From assembly GCF_016820445.1 (NCBI RefSeq), contig NZ_JADHDT010000002.1:1-64000 (forward strand): DNA of 64,000 nucleotides. Direction: 5' to 3'. Made by a program: the position numbers and the translations under genes. Under the pieces are notes generated by a model. It made no database searches and was not told the DNA's origin. It saw only the letters and a program-made list of their open reading frames with translations. This document shows, one piece after another, positions 37,056-46,565 of this stretch; the first letter of the stretch is position 1, and each line of letters opens with the position of its first letter. Source of the stretch: Sphingomonas beigongshangi (GTDB lineage Bacteria > Pseudomonadota > Alphaproteobacteria > Sphingomonadales > Sphingomonadaceae).

Positions 37056-39367
37056 ACCGCTTCGTCATGACGCTCGCCCTACTGCTCGCCGGCACGGCGC
37101 CGGTCGCGGCGCAACGGTTGGCGACGCTCGATCGCAACGGCGCGCGCGTGTCGATCGAACCCTATGCACCCGGCATCGTGCGCGTGACGATCGCGACCAG
37201 CCGGGACGAGGCGGAGGGTGCGCCGGGCTACGGCATCACCGGCAAGAGCGACGCGGCGGGCTGGCGCCACAGCAGCGACGCGAGCGGCGACACCTTCGCC
37301 TCCGCGGACCTGCGCGTCACCGTCGCCGCGCAACCCTGGCCCAAGCCGCCCAGCCAGATGGAGCGCTATTTCGCGCCCTCGCTGCCCCCCGTGTCGATCA
37401 GCTTCGCGCGCGTCGACGGCAGCGCGCTGACCGCCATGAACGGCTGGGAAAAGGCGCCGCATGACGTCGCGGGCGAGCATACGTTCCGGGTCGGTGCGAC
37501 TTTCGCCGATACCCCGGCGACGCATTATTACGGCCTCGGCCAGTATCAGGACGGCGTCCTCGACCTGCGCGGCCGCACGATCGACTGCCGCCACGACTAT
37601 GACCGTCCCTCCGGCGAGGCGGTGTGCGTGCCCTTCATGGTCACGGACCAGGGCTATGGCATCCTGTGGGACAATCCCTCGGCGACCACGGTCTCGCCCG
37701 GATTGCTCAACGCGACGCATTTCCAGTCGAACGTCGGCGAACGCGTGTCCTTCTTCGTCATCGCCGGTAGGACGACGGACGATCTCTATGCCGGCTATGC
37801 CCGCCTGACCGGCGCGACGCCGCTGCCGCCCAAGGCCGCCTTCGGCCTCATCCAGAGCAAGGCGCGCTACGAGACGCAGGCGGAACTGACCGAGATCGCC
37901 GACGGCTATCGCCGGCGCGGCCTGCCGCTCGACGTCATGGTGCTCGACTGGTTCTACTGGACGCGGATGGGGCAGCTCGACATCGACCGCTACGCCTTCC
38001 CCGACCCAGCCGCCATGAATGCGCACCTCAAGTCGATGGGCATGCGCAGCATCGTCAGCATCTGGCCACGGTTCGAACGCGAGAGCCGCTGGTTCGACAC
38101 GCTCGCCGCGAAGGGCTGGCTGCTGCACGACAAGGACGGCAAGCCGGTCGACGGTCTGCCCATACGTTCGGACAGGGCCGGCGCATTGATCGATTCGACC
38201 AATCCGGATGCGCGCGCCTGGTATTGGGACAAGATCCGCGACGACATCTTCAGCCAGGGTTTCGATTTCGCCTGGCTCGATGAAACCGAACCCGACCTCG
38301 TGCCCGACGGTTATTTCTACAGCATCGGGTCGGGCGACCGCTATCACAACGTTTTCCCGCTGCTGCACACGGGCGCGGTCGCGGAAGGATCGGCGAGGGA
38401 CCGCCCCGACCTGCGCAACCTGATCCTGTGCCGCGCCGCCTATCTCGGTGCGCAGGCGAACGGCTGTCTGTTCTGGTCGTCCGACGTCCAGTCGACCTGG
38501 GAGGCGCTGCGCCGCCAGGTGCCCGCCGGCCTCGGCATGACGGCGAGCGGCATCGCCTATTGGTCCAGCGACACGGGCGGCTGGCAATGGCCGAACGGTC
38601 CGTCCGCGCAGCATCCGGTGCTCGTCGATCCTGCCGGCGCGACCGCCATGGCGCCGTCGTACCGCGATTATCCCGAGCTCTTCGTCCGCTGGTTCCAGTA
38701 TAACGCCTTCACGCCGACCCTGCGTATCCACGGCCAGCGGCCTGGCACCGCGCTCTGGCAATATGGCACGGCGGCCGAGCCGCTGCTCGCCGCCAGCCTG
38801 CGGCTGCGCTACGCCCTCATGCCTTATGTCTATGCGCTCGGACGGCGGACGAGCCAGACCGGCGCGCCCTTCATGCGGGCGCTGTTCATGGACTTCCCGG
38901 ACGATGCCACCGCAAAGTCGCTGGGCGACGAATATACGTTCGGTCCGGCGTTCCTCGTCGCGCCGGTGACGGAGCAGGGCGCGACATCGCGGCGCGTCTG
39001 GCTGCCCGCCGGGACCGACTGGTACGACTGGTGGACCGACAAGCGGCTTGCGGGCGGCCAGTGGATCGACGCGGCCGCGCCGATCGACCGCATTCCCCTG
39101 TTCGTCCGCGCCGGGTCGATCGTGCCCATGGGCGTGCAGGTGCCGAGTACCGCGACCGCACAGGCCTTGGAGCGCATCCGCGTCTATCCCGGTCACGACG
39201 CCAGCTTCACGCTCTACGACGACGACGGCACGACCAACGCCTGGCGCAAGGGCGGTGGCCGCAGCGCGATATTGCGCTGGGACGACGCCGCCGGTCGCCT
39301 GACCGCGAGCGGTGCGCTGCCCACGGGTCAGGCGCTTGCGCCCCTGGTCAGCGTCGTGGGGCGATGA
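37052..39367 (+). CDS. GH31 family glycosidase, probable alpha-xylosidase
   Basis: The 771-residue enzyme with signal peptide (about 1-21) has an N-terminal beta domain, a catalytic barrel and C-terminal beta domains. The nucleophile is the first Asp of FAWLDETEPDLVPDGY (about residue 411), and the acid/base Asp is in LFWSSDVQSTWEALR (about 475). The WLD-x-TEP form is seen in xyloglucan alpha-xylosidases of the Cellvibrio Xyl31A type, more than in alpha-glucosidases. It would release xylose from the non-reducing end of xyloglucan oligosaccharides. It overlaps the SGNH gene and the GH35 gene by ATGA on each side. Confidence 0.88.
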   Translation: MNRFVMTLALLLAGTAPVAAQRLATLDRNGARVSIEPYAPGIVRVTIATSRDEAEGAPGYGITGKSDAAGWRHSSDASGDTFASADLRVTVAAQPWPKPPSQMERYFAPSLPPVSISFARVDGSALTAMNGWEKAPHDVAGEHTFRVGATFADTPATHYYGLGQYQDGVLDLRGRTIDCRHDYDRPSGEAVCVPFMVTDQGYGILWDNPSATTVSPGLLNATHFQSNVGERVSFFVIAGRTTDDLYAGYARLTGATPLPPKAAFGLIQSKARYETQAELTEIADGYRRRGLPLDVMVLDWFYWTRMGQLDIDRYAFPDPAAMNAHLKSMGMRSIVSIWPRFERESRWFDTLAAKGWLLHDKDGKPVDGLPIRSDRAGALIDSTNPDARAWYWDKIRDDIFSQGFDFAWLDETEPDLVPDGYFYSIGSGDRYHNVFPLLHTGAVAEGSARDRPDLRNLILCRAAYLGAQANGCLFWSSDVQSTWEALRRQVPAGLGMTASGIAYWSSDTGGWQWPNGPSAQHPVLVDPAGATAMAPSYRDYPELFVRWFQYNAFTPTLRIHGQRPGTALWQYGTAAEPLLAASLRLRYALMPYVYALGRRTSQTGAPFMRALFMDFPDDATAKSLGDEYTFGPAFLVAPVTEQGATSRRVWLPAGTDWYDWWTDKRLAGGQWIDAAAPIDRIPLFVRAGSIVPMGVQVPSTATAQALERIRVYPGHDASFTLYDDDGTTNAWRKGGGRSAILRWDDAAGRLTASGALPTGQALAPLVSVVGR

Positions 39368-40989
39368 CCATGCGCCGCCCCGTCGCCGCGCTGCTTGCCC
39401 CCCTTCTCGCGTTCGCCTCGATCCTCCCCGCCGGCGCCCAGACCCCGCTCCCCCGGATCGAGACGCATGACGGGCGGCACACGCTCTTCGTCGACGGTGC
39501 TCCGTTCCTGATGCTCGGCGCGCAAGCCAACAATTCCAGCAACTATCCGGCCGTATTGCCGCAGGTGTGGCCGACGCTCGAGCGGCTTCACGCGAATACG
39601 CTGGAAATGCCCGTGGCCTGGGAACAGATCGAACCCGAGGAAGGCCGGTTCGACTTCGGCTGGGTCGATACGCTGCTGGACGGTGCGCGCACGCATGGCA
39701 AACGGCTGGTCCTGCTCTGGTTCGGGACCTGGAAGAACACGGGCGCCAGCTATGCGCCCGCGTGGGTACGAACCGACCACGCCCGCTTTCCGCGCATGGC
39801 ACGGCCCGATGAAAAGACCAGCGTCACGCTGTCGCCGCACGCCGAAACGACACTGGCGGCCGACTCGCGCGCCTTCGCCGCGCTGATGCGCCACCTCAAG
39901 ACCGCCGATCCCGACCATCGCGTCATCATGGTGCAGGTCGAGAACGAAACCGGCGTCTACAACCAGAAGCGCGACCTTTCGGCTGCCGCCGACAAGGCGT
40001 TCCAGGGTGCGGTGCCGGCGCCGCTCGCCCGGCGCGTCGGCAGGAGCGGAAGCTGGACGCAGGTCTTCGGCCAGCTCGCCGACACGGCCTTCAACGCCTG
40101 GGCGACGGCGCGCTACGTCGATCGCGTCGCGGCGGCCGGCCAGGCGGAGCTCGCGCTGCCGATGTACGTCAACGCCGCGATCGGCGACCCCTTCGCCGCG
40201 CCCGGCACCGGCGGCGGCGCGAGCGGCGGTCCCGACATGCAGGTGATCGACATATGGAAGGCGGCGGCTCCGCATATCGCGCTGCTCGCACCCGACATCT
40301 ACAATCGCAACGGCACTACCGTGCTCGCGGTACTCGATCGCTATGCCCGGCCCGACAATGCCTTGCTCGTGCCGGAGATCGGCAATGCCGCCGACTATGC
40401 GCGCTTCCTGTGGGCGGCGCTGGGCCGGGGGGCGATCGGCTTCGCGCCGTTCGGCATGGATGACACCGGCTATGTCAATTATCCGCTCGGCGCCAAGGTG
40501 CTGGACGAGGCGACGCTCGCCGCCTTCGCCGAGCCCTATCGGCTGATGGCGCCGGTTGCGGGCGCCTGGGCGCGGCTCGCCGGCACGCATCCTACCTGGG
40601 GCACGGCGAAGGGGCATGACGATACGGCGCAAAGCGGCACGCTGGGCGCCTGGAAGATCACCGCGCACTATGGATTGTGGTCGTTCGGCGAACCCGAATG
40701 GACGCACCTCTCCGCCGATCCCGCCCCCGGCGTCGGTCGCCCGGTCGGCGGCGTGGCCGCGATCCAGCTGGACCCGAACCGCTTCCTGGTCGCGGGATCC
40801 GACGTCCGCGTCCGTTTCGGCCGCGCGGACGGTCGGGAAAGCGAGCTGCTGCGCGTCGAGGAGGGCACGTTGGCGCCGGACGGAACATGGCGCACGAGCC
40901 GCATCTGGAACGGCGATCAGATCGATTACGGCCTCAATCTCACCCATCCTACGCTGCTGCGCGTCACGCTCTGGACCGGAAAGAACTAG
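39364..40989 (+). CDS. GH35-type beta-galactosidase (DUF5597 C-terminal domain)
   Basis: The 541-residue protein has a signal peptide (about 1-27) and a GH35 barrel. FLMLGAQANNSSNYP opens the domain, the acid/base Glu is in RVIMVQVENETGVYN (about residue 201), and the nucleophile Glu is in NALLVPEIGNAADYA (about 342). A C-terminal beta region follows. Related Cellvibrio and Xanthomonas enzymes remove galactose from xyloglucan side chains, consistent with the GH31 partner. Its ATG overlaps the GH31 stop; a second ATG at 39370 is possible. The GH10 gene starts 2 bp after its stop. Confidence 0.88.
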   Translation: MTMRRPVAALLAPLLAFASILPAGAQTPLPRIETHDGRHTLFVDGAPFLMLGAQANNSSNYPAVLPQVWPTLERLHANTLEMPVAWEQIEPEEGRFDFGWVDTLLDGARTHGKRLVLLWFGTWKNTGASYAPAWVRTDHARFPRMARPDEKTSVTLSPHAETTLAADSRAFAALMRHLKTADPDHRVIMVQVENETGVYNQKRDLSAAADKAFQGAVPAPLARRVGRSGSWTQVFGQLADTAFNAWATARYVDRVAAAGQAELALPMYVNAAIGDPFAAPGTGGGASGGPDMQVIDIWKAAAPHIALLAPDIYNRNGTTVLAVLDRYARPDNALLVPEIGNAADYARFLWAALGRGAIGFAPFGMDDTGYVNYPLGAKVLDEATLAAFAEPYRLMAPVAGAWARLAGTHPTWGTAKGHDDTAQSGTLGAWKITAHYGLWSFGEPEWTHLSADPAPGVGRPVGGVAAIQLDPNRFLVAGSDVRVRFGRADGRESELLRVEEGTLAPDGTWRTSRIWNGDQIDYGLNLTHPTLLRVTLWTGKN

Positions 40990-40991
40990 TC

Positions 40992-42149
40992 ATGCCTACA
41001 ATGCTCAACCGCCGCGACCTGATCGTCAGCGCCGCCGGTCTGATCGCCAGCGCACCGCTCGCACCGGCCCTTGCCGCCGCGATGCCTGACGCGGCCGGGA
41101 CCGAAGCTGCCGCGCTCAAGGACGTTGCGGCGCGCAGGCGGCTCCGCTTCGGTACCGCGCTCAGCTTTGGCGCGCTGACCCGCGATCCCGCCTATGCCGC
41201 ACTGGTCGCCCGGCAATGCGGCCTGCTCGTCGCCGAAAACGAGATGAAGTGGCAATGGCTGCGTCCGACACCGACCACGTTCGCGTTCGATCGCTTCGAT
41301 GCCATCCTCGGCTGGGGCGAGGCGCACGGCATAGCGGTGCGCGGCCACAATCTGCTGTGGCATCAGCCGAAGTGGCTTCCCGCCTGGCTCAACGCGTATG
41401 ATTTCGGCAGCGCGCCGCATCGCGAGGCGGAACGCCTGCTGACAACGCATATCGATACGGTGACGCGGCGCTACGGGACGCGCATCAAGAGCTACGACGT
41501 CGTCAACGAGGCGGTGAATCCCAAGGACGGCACGCTGTATGAGACGAGCCTGTCCAAGGCGCTCGGCGGAACGGAGCCGACGCTGGACCTCGCCTTCCAC
41601 ACCGCCCGTGCCGCCGCACCGCATGCGCAATTGGTCTACAACGACTATATGAGCTGGGAGCCCGGCAACGACGCGCACCGCGCGGGGGTGCTGCGCCTGC
41701 TCGAAGGGTTCCGTCGGCGTGGCACGCCCGTCGATGCGCTGGGCGTGCAGTCCCATCTGATCACCCAGGGGCTGCCGACCGCCAGCCATGTTGCGGCGCT
41801 TGAGGGGCCATGGCGCGCGTTCCTCGATGCGGTGACGCACATGGGCTATGTGCTCGTCGTCACGGAGTTGGACGTGCGCGACAACATGCTGCCCGCCGAC
41901 ATCGCGGTACGCGACCGAGGCGTCGCGGAATTCACGCGAGCCTATCTCGACGTGACGCTCGCCTATCCGCAGCTGACCGACGTGCTGTGCTGGGGACTTG
42001 CGGATCGCCATAGCTGGATCGAGGGCTTCGAACCTCGGCGCGATCGCGCCCCGCGCCGCCCGACCCTCTACGACACCGCGCTTCAGCCCAAGCCGATGCG
42101 CGCCGCCGTCGCCGCCGCGCTTGCCACGGCGCCGATCCGGACCGGCTGA
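40992..42149 (+). CDS. GH10 endo-1,4-beta-xylanase
   Basis: The 385-residue secreted enzyme has a Tat-like signal (LNRRDLIVSAAGLIASAPLA). The GH10 barrel shows LVAENEMKWQWLRPTP, GHNLLWHQPKWLP, acid/base Glu in SYDVVNEAVNPKDG (about 173), nucleophile Glu in VLVVTELDVRDN (about 294) and the aglycone-site LCWGLADRHSWIEGF. It cleaves internal xylan linkages. The Tat signal, if real, means the enzyme folds in the cytoplasm before export. It is the fifth hydrolase in the packed plus-strand run. Confidence 0.95.
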   Translation: MPTMLNRRDLIVSAAGLIASAPLAPALAAAMPDAAGTEAAALKDVAARRRLRFGTALSFGALTRDPAYAALVARQCGLLVAENEMKWQWLRPTPTTFAFDRFDAILGWGEAHGIAVRGHNLLWHQPKWLPAWLNAYDFGSAPHREAERLLTTHIDTVTRRYGTRIKSYDVVNEAVNPKDGTLYETSLSKALGGTEPTLDLAFHTARAAAPHAQLVYNDYMSWEPGNDAHRAGVLRLLEGFRRRGTPVDALGVQSHLITQGLPTASHVAALEGPWRAFLDAVTHMGYVLVVTELDVRDNMLPADIAVRDRGVAEFTRAYLDVTLAYPQLTDVLCWGLADRHSWIEGFEPRRDRAPRRPTLYDTALQPKPMRAAVAAALATAPIRTG

Positions 42150-42176
42150 CCCGCCGGCCGCATAACAGGGAGAAGG

Positions 42177-42761
42177 ATGATGAAGACATTTGTTGCCCTA
42201 TCGCTGGCGACACTATATGCGACCGTCGCGATTGCGCAGACGGCGCCCGCGCCTTCCGCGCAGCCGAGCATCTTCGACAAGGCGGTCAACCAGCCGGGGA
42301 TCGGCTGGGCGCTCTACGGTCCAAACCAAAGCGCCAAACAGGTACCGGCCGCCGACGTGCCGGGTGGCGCCGCGGTGCGCGTACAGGTCACGCGCGCCGG
42401 CGCGCATCCATGGGATACGGGCGCGTCCTATCCCACGGTGAAGCCGATCGCGGCGGGCGATACGGTGCTGGTCATGGTCTATCTGCGCGCGCCGGATGCG
42501 AAGGAGGACGCGCCGCTGACCATTCCGCTGGGTGCCACCGGTTCGGAGGCCCCCTATCCGCAGATCGCGACGGCGACCGCATCGGTCGGCCCAGGCTGGA
42601 AGCGATATTTCGCCAGTGGCGTCGCGTCGCAGGCCTTCGCCGCGGGCAAGGCCAACATCTCGCTGCAACTGGCCGGCGCCAAGCAGGTCGTCGAGGTCGG
42701 CCCGGCCTTCCTGCTCGATCTCGGGCCGGGCGTCGATCCGGCCAAACTACCGCACAACTGA
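42177..42761 (+). CDS. Small secreted beta-sandwich protein, possible carbohydrate-binding module
   Basis: The 194-residue protein has a signal peptide (MMKTFVALSLATLYATVAIAQ). One domain follows with the strand pattern of galactose-binding-like modules: AVRVQVTRAGAHPWD, AAGDTVLVMVYLRAPDA, GWKRYFASGVASQAF, and a closing VVEVGPAFLLDLGPG. Similar stand-alone modules accompany xylanase genes. There is no catalytic signature. It follows the GH10 gene by 27 bp with GGGAGAAGG before the ATG, so it is likely the last gene of the run. It may tether or solubilise polysaccharide; this is inference from fold pattern and position. Confidence 0.65.
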   Translation: MMKTFVALSLATLYATVAIAQTAPAPSAQPSIFDKAVNQPGIGWALYGPNQSAKQVPAADVPGGAAVRVQVTRAGAHPWDTGASYPTVKPIAAGDTVLVMVYLRAPDAKEDAPLTIPLGATGSEAPYPQIATATASVGPGWKRYFASGVASQAFAAGKANISLQLAGAKQVVEVGPAFLLDLGPGVDPAKLPHN

Positions 42762-42789
42762 GCCGTCGCCGCCGAAGCGGGCAAAAAAG

Positions 42790-42820
42790 AAGGGCGCGTT
42801 CCGATCGGAGCGCGCCCTTT
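42790..42820 (-). terminator. Strong intrinsic terminator of the TonB receptor gene (two-way hairpin)
   Basis: AAGGGCGCG-T-TCCGATCGGA-G-CGCGCCCTT is an almost perfect palindrome with one mismatched pair. On the minus strand it is followed by CTTCTTTTTT (42783-42789 region), the classic U tract, so it ends transcription of the receptor gene at 42869. On the plus strand it may also end the GH10 run. Confidence 0.85.
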
Positions 42821-42868
42821 CCAGTTGGGGAAAACCGGGCGGCCGGCCAGGGCCGACCGCCCGCAAGT

Positions 42869-45800
42869 TCAGAAGTTGCCGCGCAGGATGAACGAATAGC
42901 GGCGATCGTTGACGAAATAGGATCGCGGCGCCGTCGCGTTCGAGCCGCTGATATACGCCTGCTCCGTCTTCACGACCTGATTGGCGAGGTTCACGCCCTG
43001 GACGCCGATCTTGATGTACTTGTTGATGTTGATGAAGGCCGACGCATCGAGCTGGCCGCCCGCCGACTGATAGATCGACGTGTACGGGAAGATGACGTCC
43101 GCCGCGGTGAGCAGATACTTGGAACGCCAGTTGTACGCCGCGCGCAGCGAGATCGGCCCCTTCTCGTAGAAGACGGTCGCATTGGCATTGTGCTTCGACA
43201 GACCTTCCAGCGGCAAATTGCCGGGCGTGATGTTCGACGTGCCGGAAGGCGAGCCGCCATTCAGGAAGGAATTGGGCAGGCCCGAACTGTCGATATACGA
43301 GTAGTTCAGGCTTGTCCCTAGACCGCTTAGGAAAGAGGGCAGGAAATCGAACGTCTGCTGATAGGAAACCTCGACGCCCTTGATCTTGCCATAGCCGTCG
43401 AAGTTCGCCGGCCCGCGAACGAGCACATTCTGCGAGATACCCGCACTTTGAATCGTACGGTTCGTGACCGCCTGATAGAAGAAGTTGTGCACCGACTTGT
43501 AGAAGGCATCGACCGACAGCTGCCCAACACGACCGAAATACCACTCGAGTGTCGCGTCGAACTGCCAGGCGGTGGCCGGCTTCAGATAGGGATTGCCCGC
43601 GGTCGCGGTCAGTGTCCCGCTGCCGGTGTCGAATCCGACGGTCAGGAAGTTGCGGATGTTGGCGAGATCGGGGCGCGTCAGCACCTTCGATGCCGCCAGA
43701 CGCAGGATCAGGTCCCGGCTCAGCCCGAACTTGAGGTTCGCGCTGGGCAGCCAGTAAGCATAATTGTTCCGCGCGACTTCCGCCGTTGTGATGCCGGTAG
43801 AGAATTGTCGGAGGGCATTATAGCCCGCGCGGCCGAGGGTACACACACCGCTCGGATTGACCGGCTGCGGCTGGCCATTTTGGGCGGAAGGCGGCGGGCA
43901 ACGAGAGTCAAAGTCATCTAGGGTACCGGTTTGCGCCCTTGATGGCGCACCGATCGATCCCGCCGACGTCACGTCGGTCACCACATAACGCACGCCGACG
44001 TTGCCGCTGAGCCGTACGTCGCCGAACACCGGCCCCGGCGATGCGAAGTTCAGCTGCGCATAAACGTTCTTGTCCTGCTGAGTCACCTTCTGGATTTCGG
44101 ACGGAAGGAACGGCGTTCCGGCGACGACGCCCGCGCGCTGGGCCAGCGGCGACCAGCCGGTCGCGGTCGAGCCATTCGCTGCCCAAGCCGCCTCCACCTG
44201 CTGCAGCCGCTTGGCCGATCCGTCATAATCGTTGATCAGGTCGCCGGTATAATAATAGCCCCCCACCGGTCCCGGAGTCGCGCCGCGGAAGAAGTTGGGG
44301 AAATTGTAGAAGGCGGTGTTGTTCGGCGACTGGGCGATCGAGACGGGCGTATTGCCCGCCCACGTCTCGCTCAGCACGCCCCAATTGTAGGTGCTATAGC
44401 GCACGTCCATCGAGCGGTCGGCATAGCGGGCGCCGAACTTGATGTCCTTGACGAAGCCACCTTCGCCGAACTTATAGTCGAAGTCACCCTTGAACGCATA
44501 TTCGCGGCCTTCGGACTGTTCGATATGGTCCATGGCCGCGCGCCAGAACTGTACGCGCGGGTCGGAGAAATACTGCTTGTCGGTCTCGCCGACGACCACC
44601 GGGTTGGGGGCCGCGCCCGACCACGTGTAGTTCAGCTGGTTGGGCTTGTGCGGCACGACCACGGGCAGATTGCCGGTGATGTTGAGTTCGGAATCGGCGA
44701 ACGTCGAACCGAAGGTGCTGAAGTCGAGATTGTAGTGCTCGGCCTTGGTATAGTCGCCGTCCAGATTGACCGACAGGCGGTCGCTGAGCTGCGTCTTCAG
44801 GTTGAGGCCGAAGTCCTTGACCGTGTTTTCATCGAAAACCTGACGACGCGACAGCGATTGTTGCGTGCCGCCGGCCGGTACGAAGCTGGCGGAGGTGCTG
44901 GGGCCAGTGCCGCGATAGGCGACGTTGCCCGGGTAGGTGATATAGCCGCTCTGGAACAAGCCGTTCGCGTCGTAGACGTAATTCTTGGTCGAGCCGACCG
45001 GGCATTCGGCGCGGGTCGTGTTGTTGCCGTTCGACGGCGCGCCGTCGGTATTGCCGAGACATCCGAACGGATAGGTGCTGTATTCCGACAGATCCGGCGC
45101 CGTTTCGAACGTGTGCTCACCCCATTCGTTGGTCGTGTGCGTACGCAGGAACTGCGCGGTCAGTACCGTCTTCTCGTCGTTGCTCTGCCACTGCGCCGCC
45201 AACGCGACGCCATCGCGCTTGCGGTCATAGTCCTGACTGCGGAATTGGCCGCCGATCGGGGCATAGCGCACACCCGCCGGGTCGAGGAAGCCGTCCGCCC
45301 CTGGCGTGTTCGCCGCGCCGCAGGCCGAACCCGCGGCAGGCAGCGTCGTGGTGTCGGTGGTGCCAGGCAGCGCGTTGCGGCAGACGAGCGTCGTGGTGGA
45401 GTTCGCCGCGATCGCGTTCTGGTTGTCACGGGTCTGGAAATTGGTGACCTGGATGCCGTCCGCGCGACTACGGATACGCGAATAGGATACGTCGCCGAGC
45501 AGGCCGAAGGTGCCGATGTTGGTCTGCCAGGTATCGCTGACCAGGATCGAGCCGGTCGGCGACCACTTCTTCTCGAAATCGCCGTAATTCGCCTCGGCGT
45601 CGACGCCGATGTGCAAACCCTTATTGTCGAACGGCTTGCGCGTGTTGAGGTTGACGGTACCGGCCAGACCGCCCTCGATCGTCTCGGCAGTCGCGTTCTT
45701 GTAGACCTCAACCGAGCCGAGCAACTCGGCGGGCACGTCGGAAAAGTTGATCGCCTGACCACCGATGCCAGCCGAGAAGGTGTCGCGGCCGTTAAATTCG

Positions 45801-46309
45801 GAACGGACGAAGTTCAGGCCGCGCACGTTGACGCCCGAACCCTCGACCGAGAAGTGGTCGGGGTCGTTCGACCCGGCGAAGCGGCTGATCGCGACGCCCG
45901 GCACACGCTGCAGCGCTTCGGTGACGGAGCGGTCGGGCAGTGCGCCGATATCAGACGCGGTGATCGCGTCGACGATGGTGTCCGCGTTACGCTTGATGTT
46001 CTGCGCGTTGGCGAGGCTCTGACGGATGCCGGTGACGACGATATCGTCGGGACTCGCGCCGCCGGTCGATTGCGTTTCAGCCTGGACGTCGGCGGGGCTG
46101 GTCGCCGCGCCGGTGGCGGTGGCGACACCGACGGTGCCTTCGCCCGCTTTCGCGCCGGTCGGCGACTGGCTGGTGTCCTGGCCCGACAGCGGGCGCGCCT
46201 GCGCGACGCCAAATGGGGCGGCGATGCACAGCGCCGTGACGGAAGCGCCGCGCAGCAGGCGAACGATGGAACGTGCAGTGACAGTGGACGGCGCGACAGG
46301 GCGCATCAT
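42869..46309 (-). CDS. Large TonB-dependent receptor, Xanthomonas/Caulobacter carbohydrate type
   Basis: This 1146-residue outer-membrane receptor has a signal peptide ending near VAQA, a low-complexity Thr/Ala/Gly stretch (about 40-85), then a plug domain: PDDIVVTGIRQSLANAQNIK, SDIGALPDRSVTEALQRVPG, VNVRGLNFVRSEFNGRDTFS and GGLAGTVNLNTRKPFD. The barrel ends with YSFILRGNF and its terminal Phe. The IRxSLxxA opening and great length fit the TonB-Xanth-Caul family, which imports plant oligosaccharides. The ATG at 46309 has GGGGAGGA upstream. It is divergent from the halogenase-GH9 operon across 256 bp and converges on the GH10 run. Confidence 0.94.
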   Translation of the reverse strand: MMRPVAPSTVTARSIVRLLRGASVTALCIAAPFGVAQARPLSGQDTSQSPTGAKAGEGTVGVATATGAATSPADVQAETQSTGGASPDDIVVTGIRQSLANAQNIKRNADTIVDAITASDIGALPDRSVTEALQRVPGVAISRFAGSNDPDHFSVEGSGVNVRGLNFVRSEFNGRDTFSAGIGGQAINFSDVPAELLGSVEVYKNATAETIEGGLAGTVNLNTRKPFDNKGLHIGVDAEANYGDFEKKWSPTGSILVSDTWQTNIGTFGLLGDVSYSRIRSRADGIQVTNFQTRDNQNAIAANSTTTLVCRNALPGTTDTTTLPAAGSACGAANTPGADGFLDPAGVRYAPIGGQFRSQDYDRKRDGVALAAQWQSNDEKTVLTAQFLRTHTTNEWGEHTFETAPDLSEYSTYPFGCLGNTDGAPSNGNNTTRAECPVGSTKNYVYDANGLFQSGYITYPGNVAYRGTGPSTSASFVPAGGTQQSLSRRQVFDENTVKDFGLNLKTQLSDRLSVNLDGDYTKAEHYNLDFSTFGSTFADSELNITGNLPVVVPHKPNQLNYTWSGAAPNPVVVGETDKQYFSDPRVQFWRAAMDHIEQSEGREYAFKGDFDYKFGEGGFVKDIKFGARYADRSMDVRYSTYNWGVLSETWAGNTPVSIAQSPNNTAFYNFPNFFRGATPGPVGGYYYTGDLINDYDGSAKRLQQVEAAWAANGSTATGWSPLAQRAGVVAGTPFLPSEIQKVTQQDKNVYAQLNFASPGPVFGDVRLSGNVGVRYVVTDVTSAGSIGAPSRAQTGTLDDFDSRCPPPSAQNGQPQPVNPSGVCTLGRAGYNALRQFSTGITTAEVARNNYAYWLPSANLKFGLSRDLILRLAASKVLTRPDLANIRNFLTVGFDTGSGTLTATAGNPYLKPATAWQFDATLEWYFGRVGQLSVDAFYKSVHNFFYQAVTNRTIQSAGISQNVLVRGPANFDGYGKIKGVEVSYQQTFDFLPSFLSGLGTSLNYSYIDSSGLPNSFLNGGSPSGTSNITPGNLPLEGLSKHNANATVFYEKGPISLRAAYNWRSKYLLTAADVIFPYTSIYQSAGGQLDASAFININKYIKIGVQGVNLANQVVKTEQAYISGSNATAPRSYFVNDRRYSFILRGNF

Positions 46310-46565
46310 TGGTCCTCCCCTAAATACGATCGCGGCACTGCTTGCGGCGCCCGTCCGATACGGCCTCTTTGTAGGCAGACCATTCACAATCGAGCAATGG
46401 TCGCGGTAACATTTTTCTATGCGACGCCGTTTTTGACGCCGAGGTGTGACGTTCCTGCAACGTACGGCGCCAGTTGTGGAAGTGGTGTTGACGAACGCGC
46501 GACGATGAACGACCCAGAAGGAGATGGGAGCGCGAACACAAGCGCCGTAAACGGGGGAGCGGATC
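46310..46565. promoter_or_regulatory. Divergent promoter region between TonB receptor and halogenase operon
   Basis: No gene fits in these 256 bp. ACGTTCCTGCAACGT at 46448-46462 is an inverted repeat (5-bp arms, 5-bp spacer) near the middle and is a candidate operator. GGTAACATTTTTCTAT near 46405-46420 is the most AT-rich part. The stretch must carry promoters for both directions, but none can be assigned with confidence. Confidence 0.35.

Noticed and set aside
37079..39802. 907-codon minus-strand open frame opposite GH31
   Set aside because: Antisense shadow of a clearly motif-bearing glycosidase; no ribosome site or family features.
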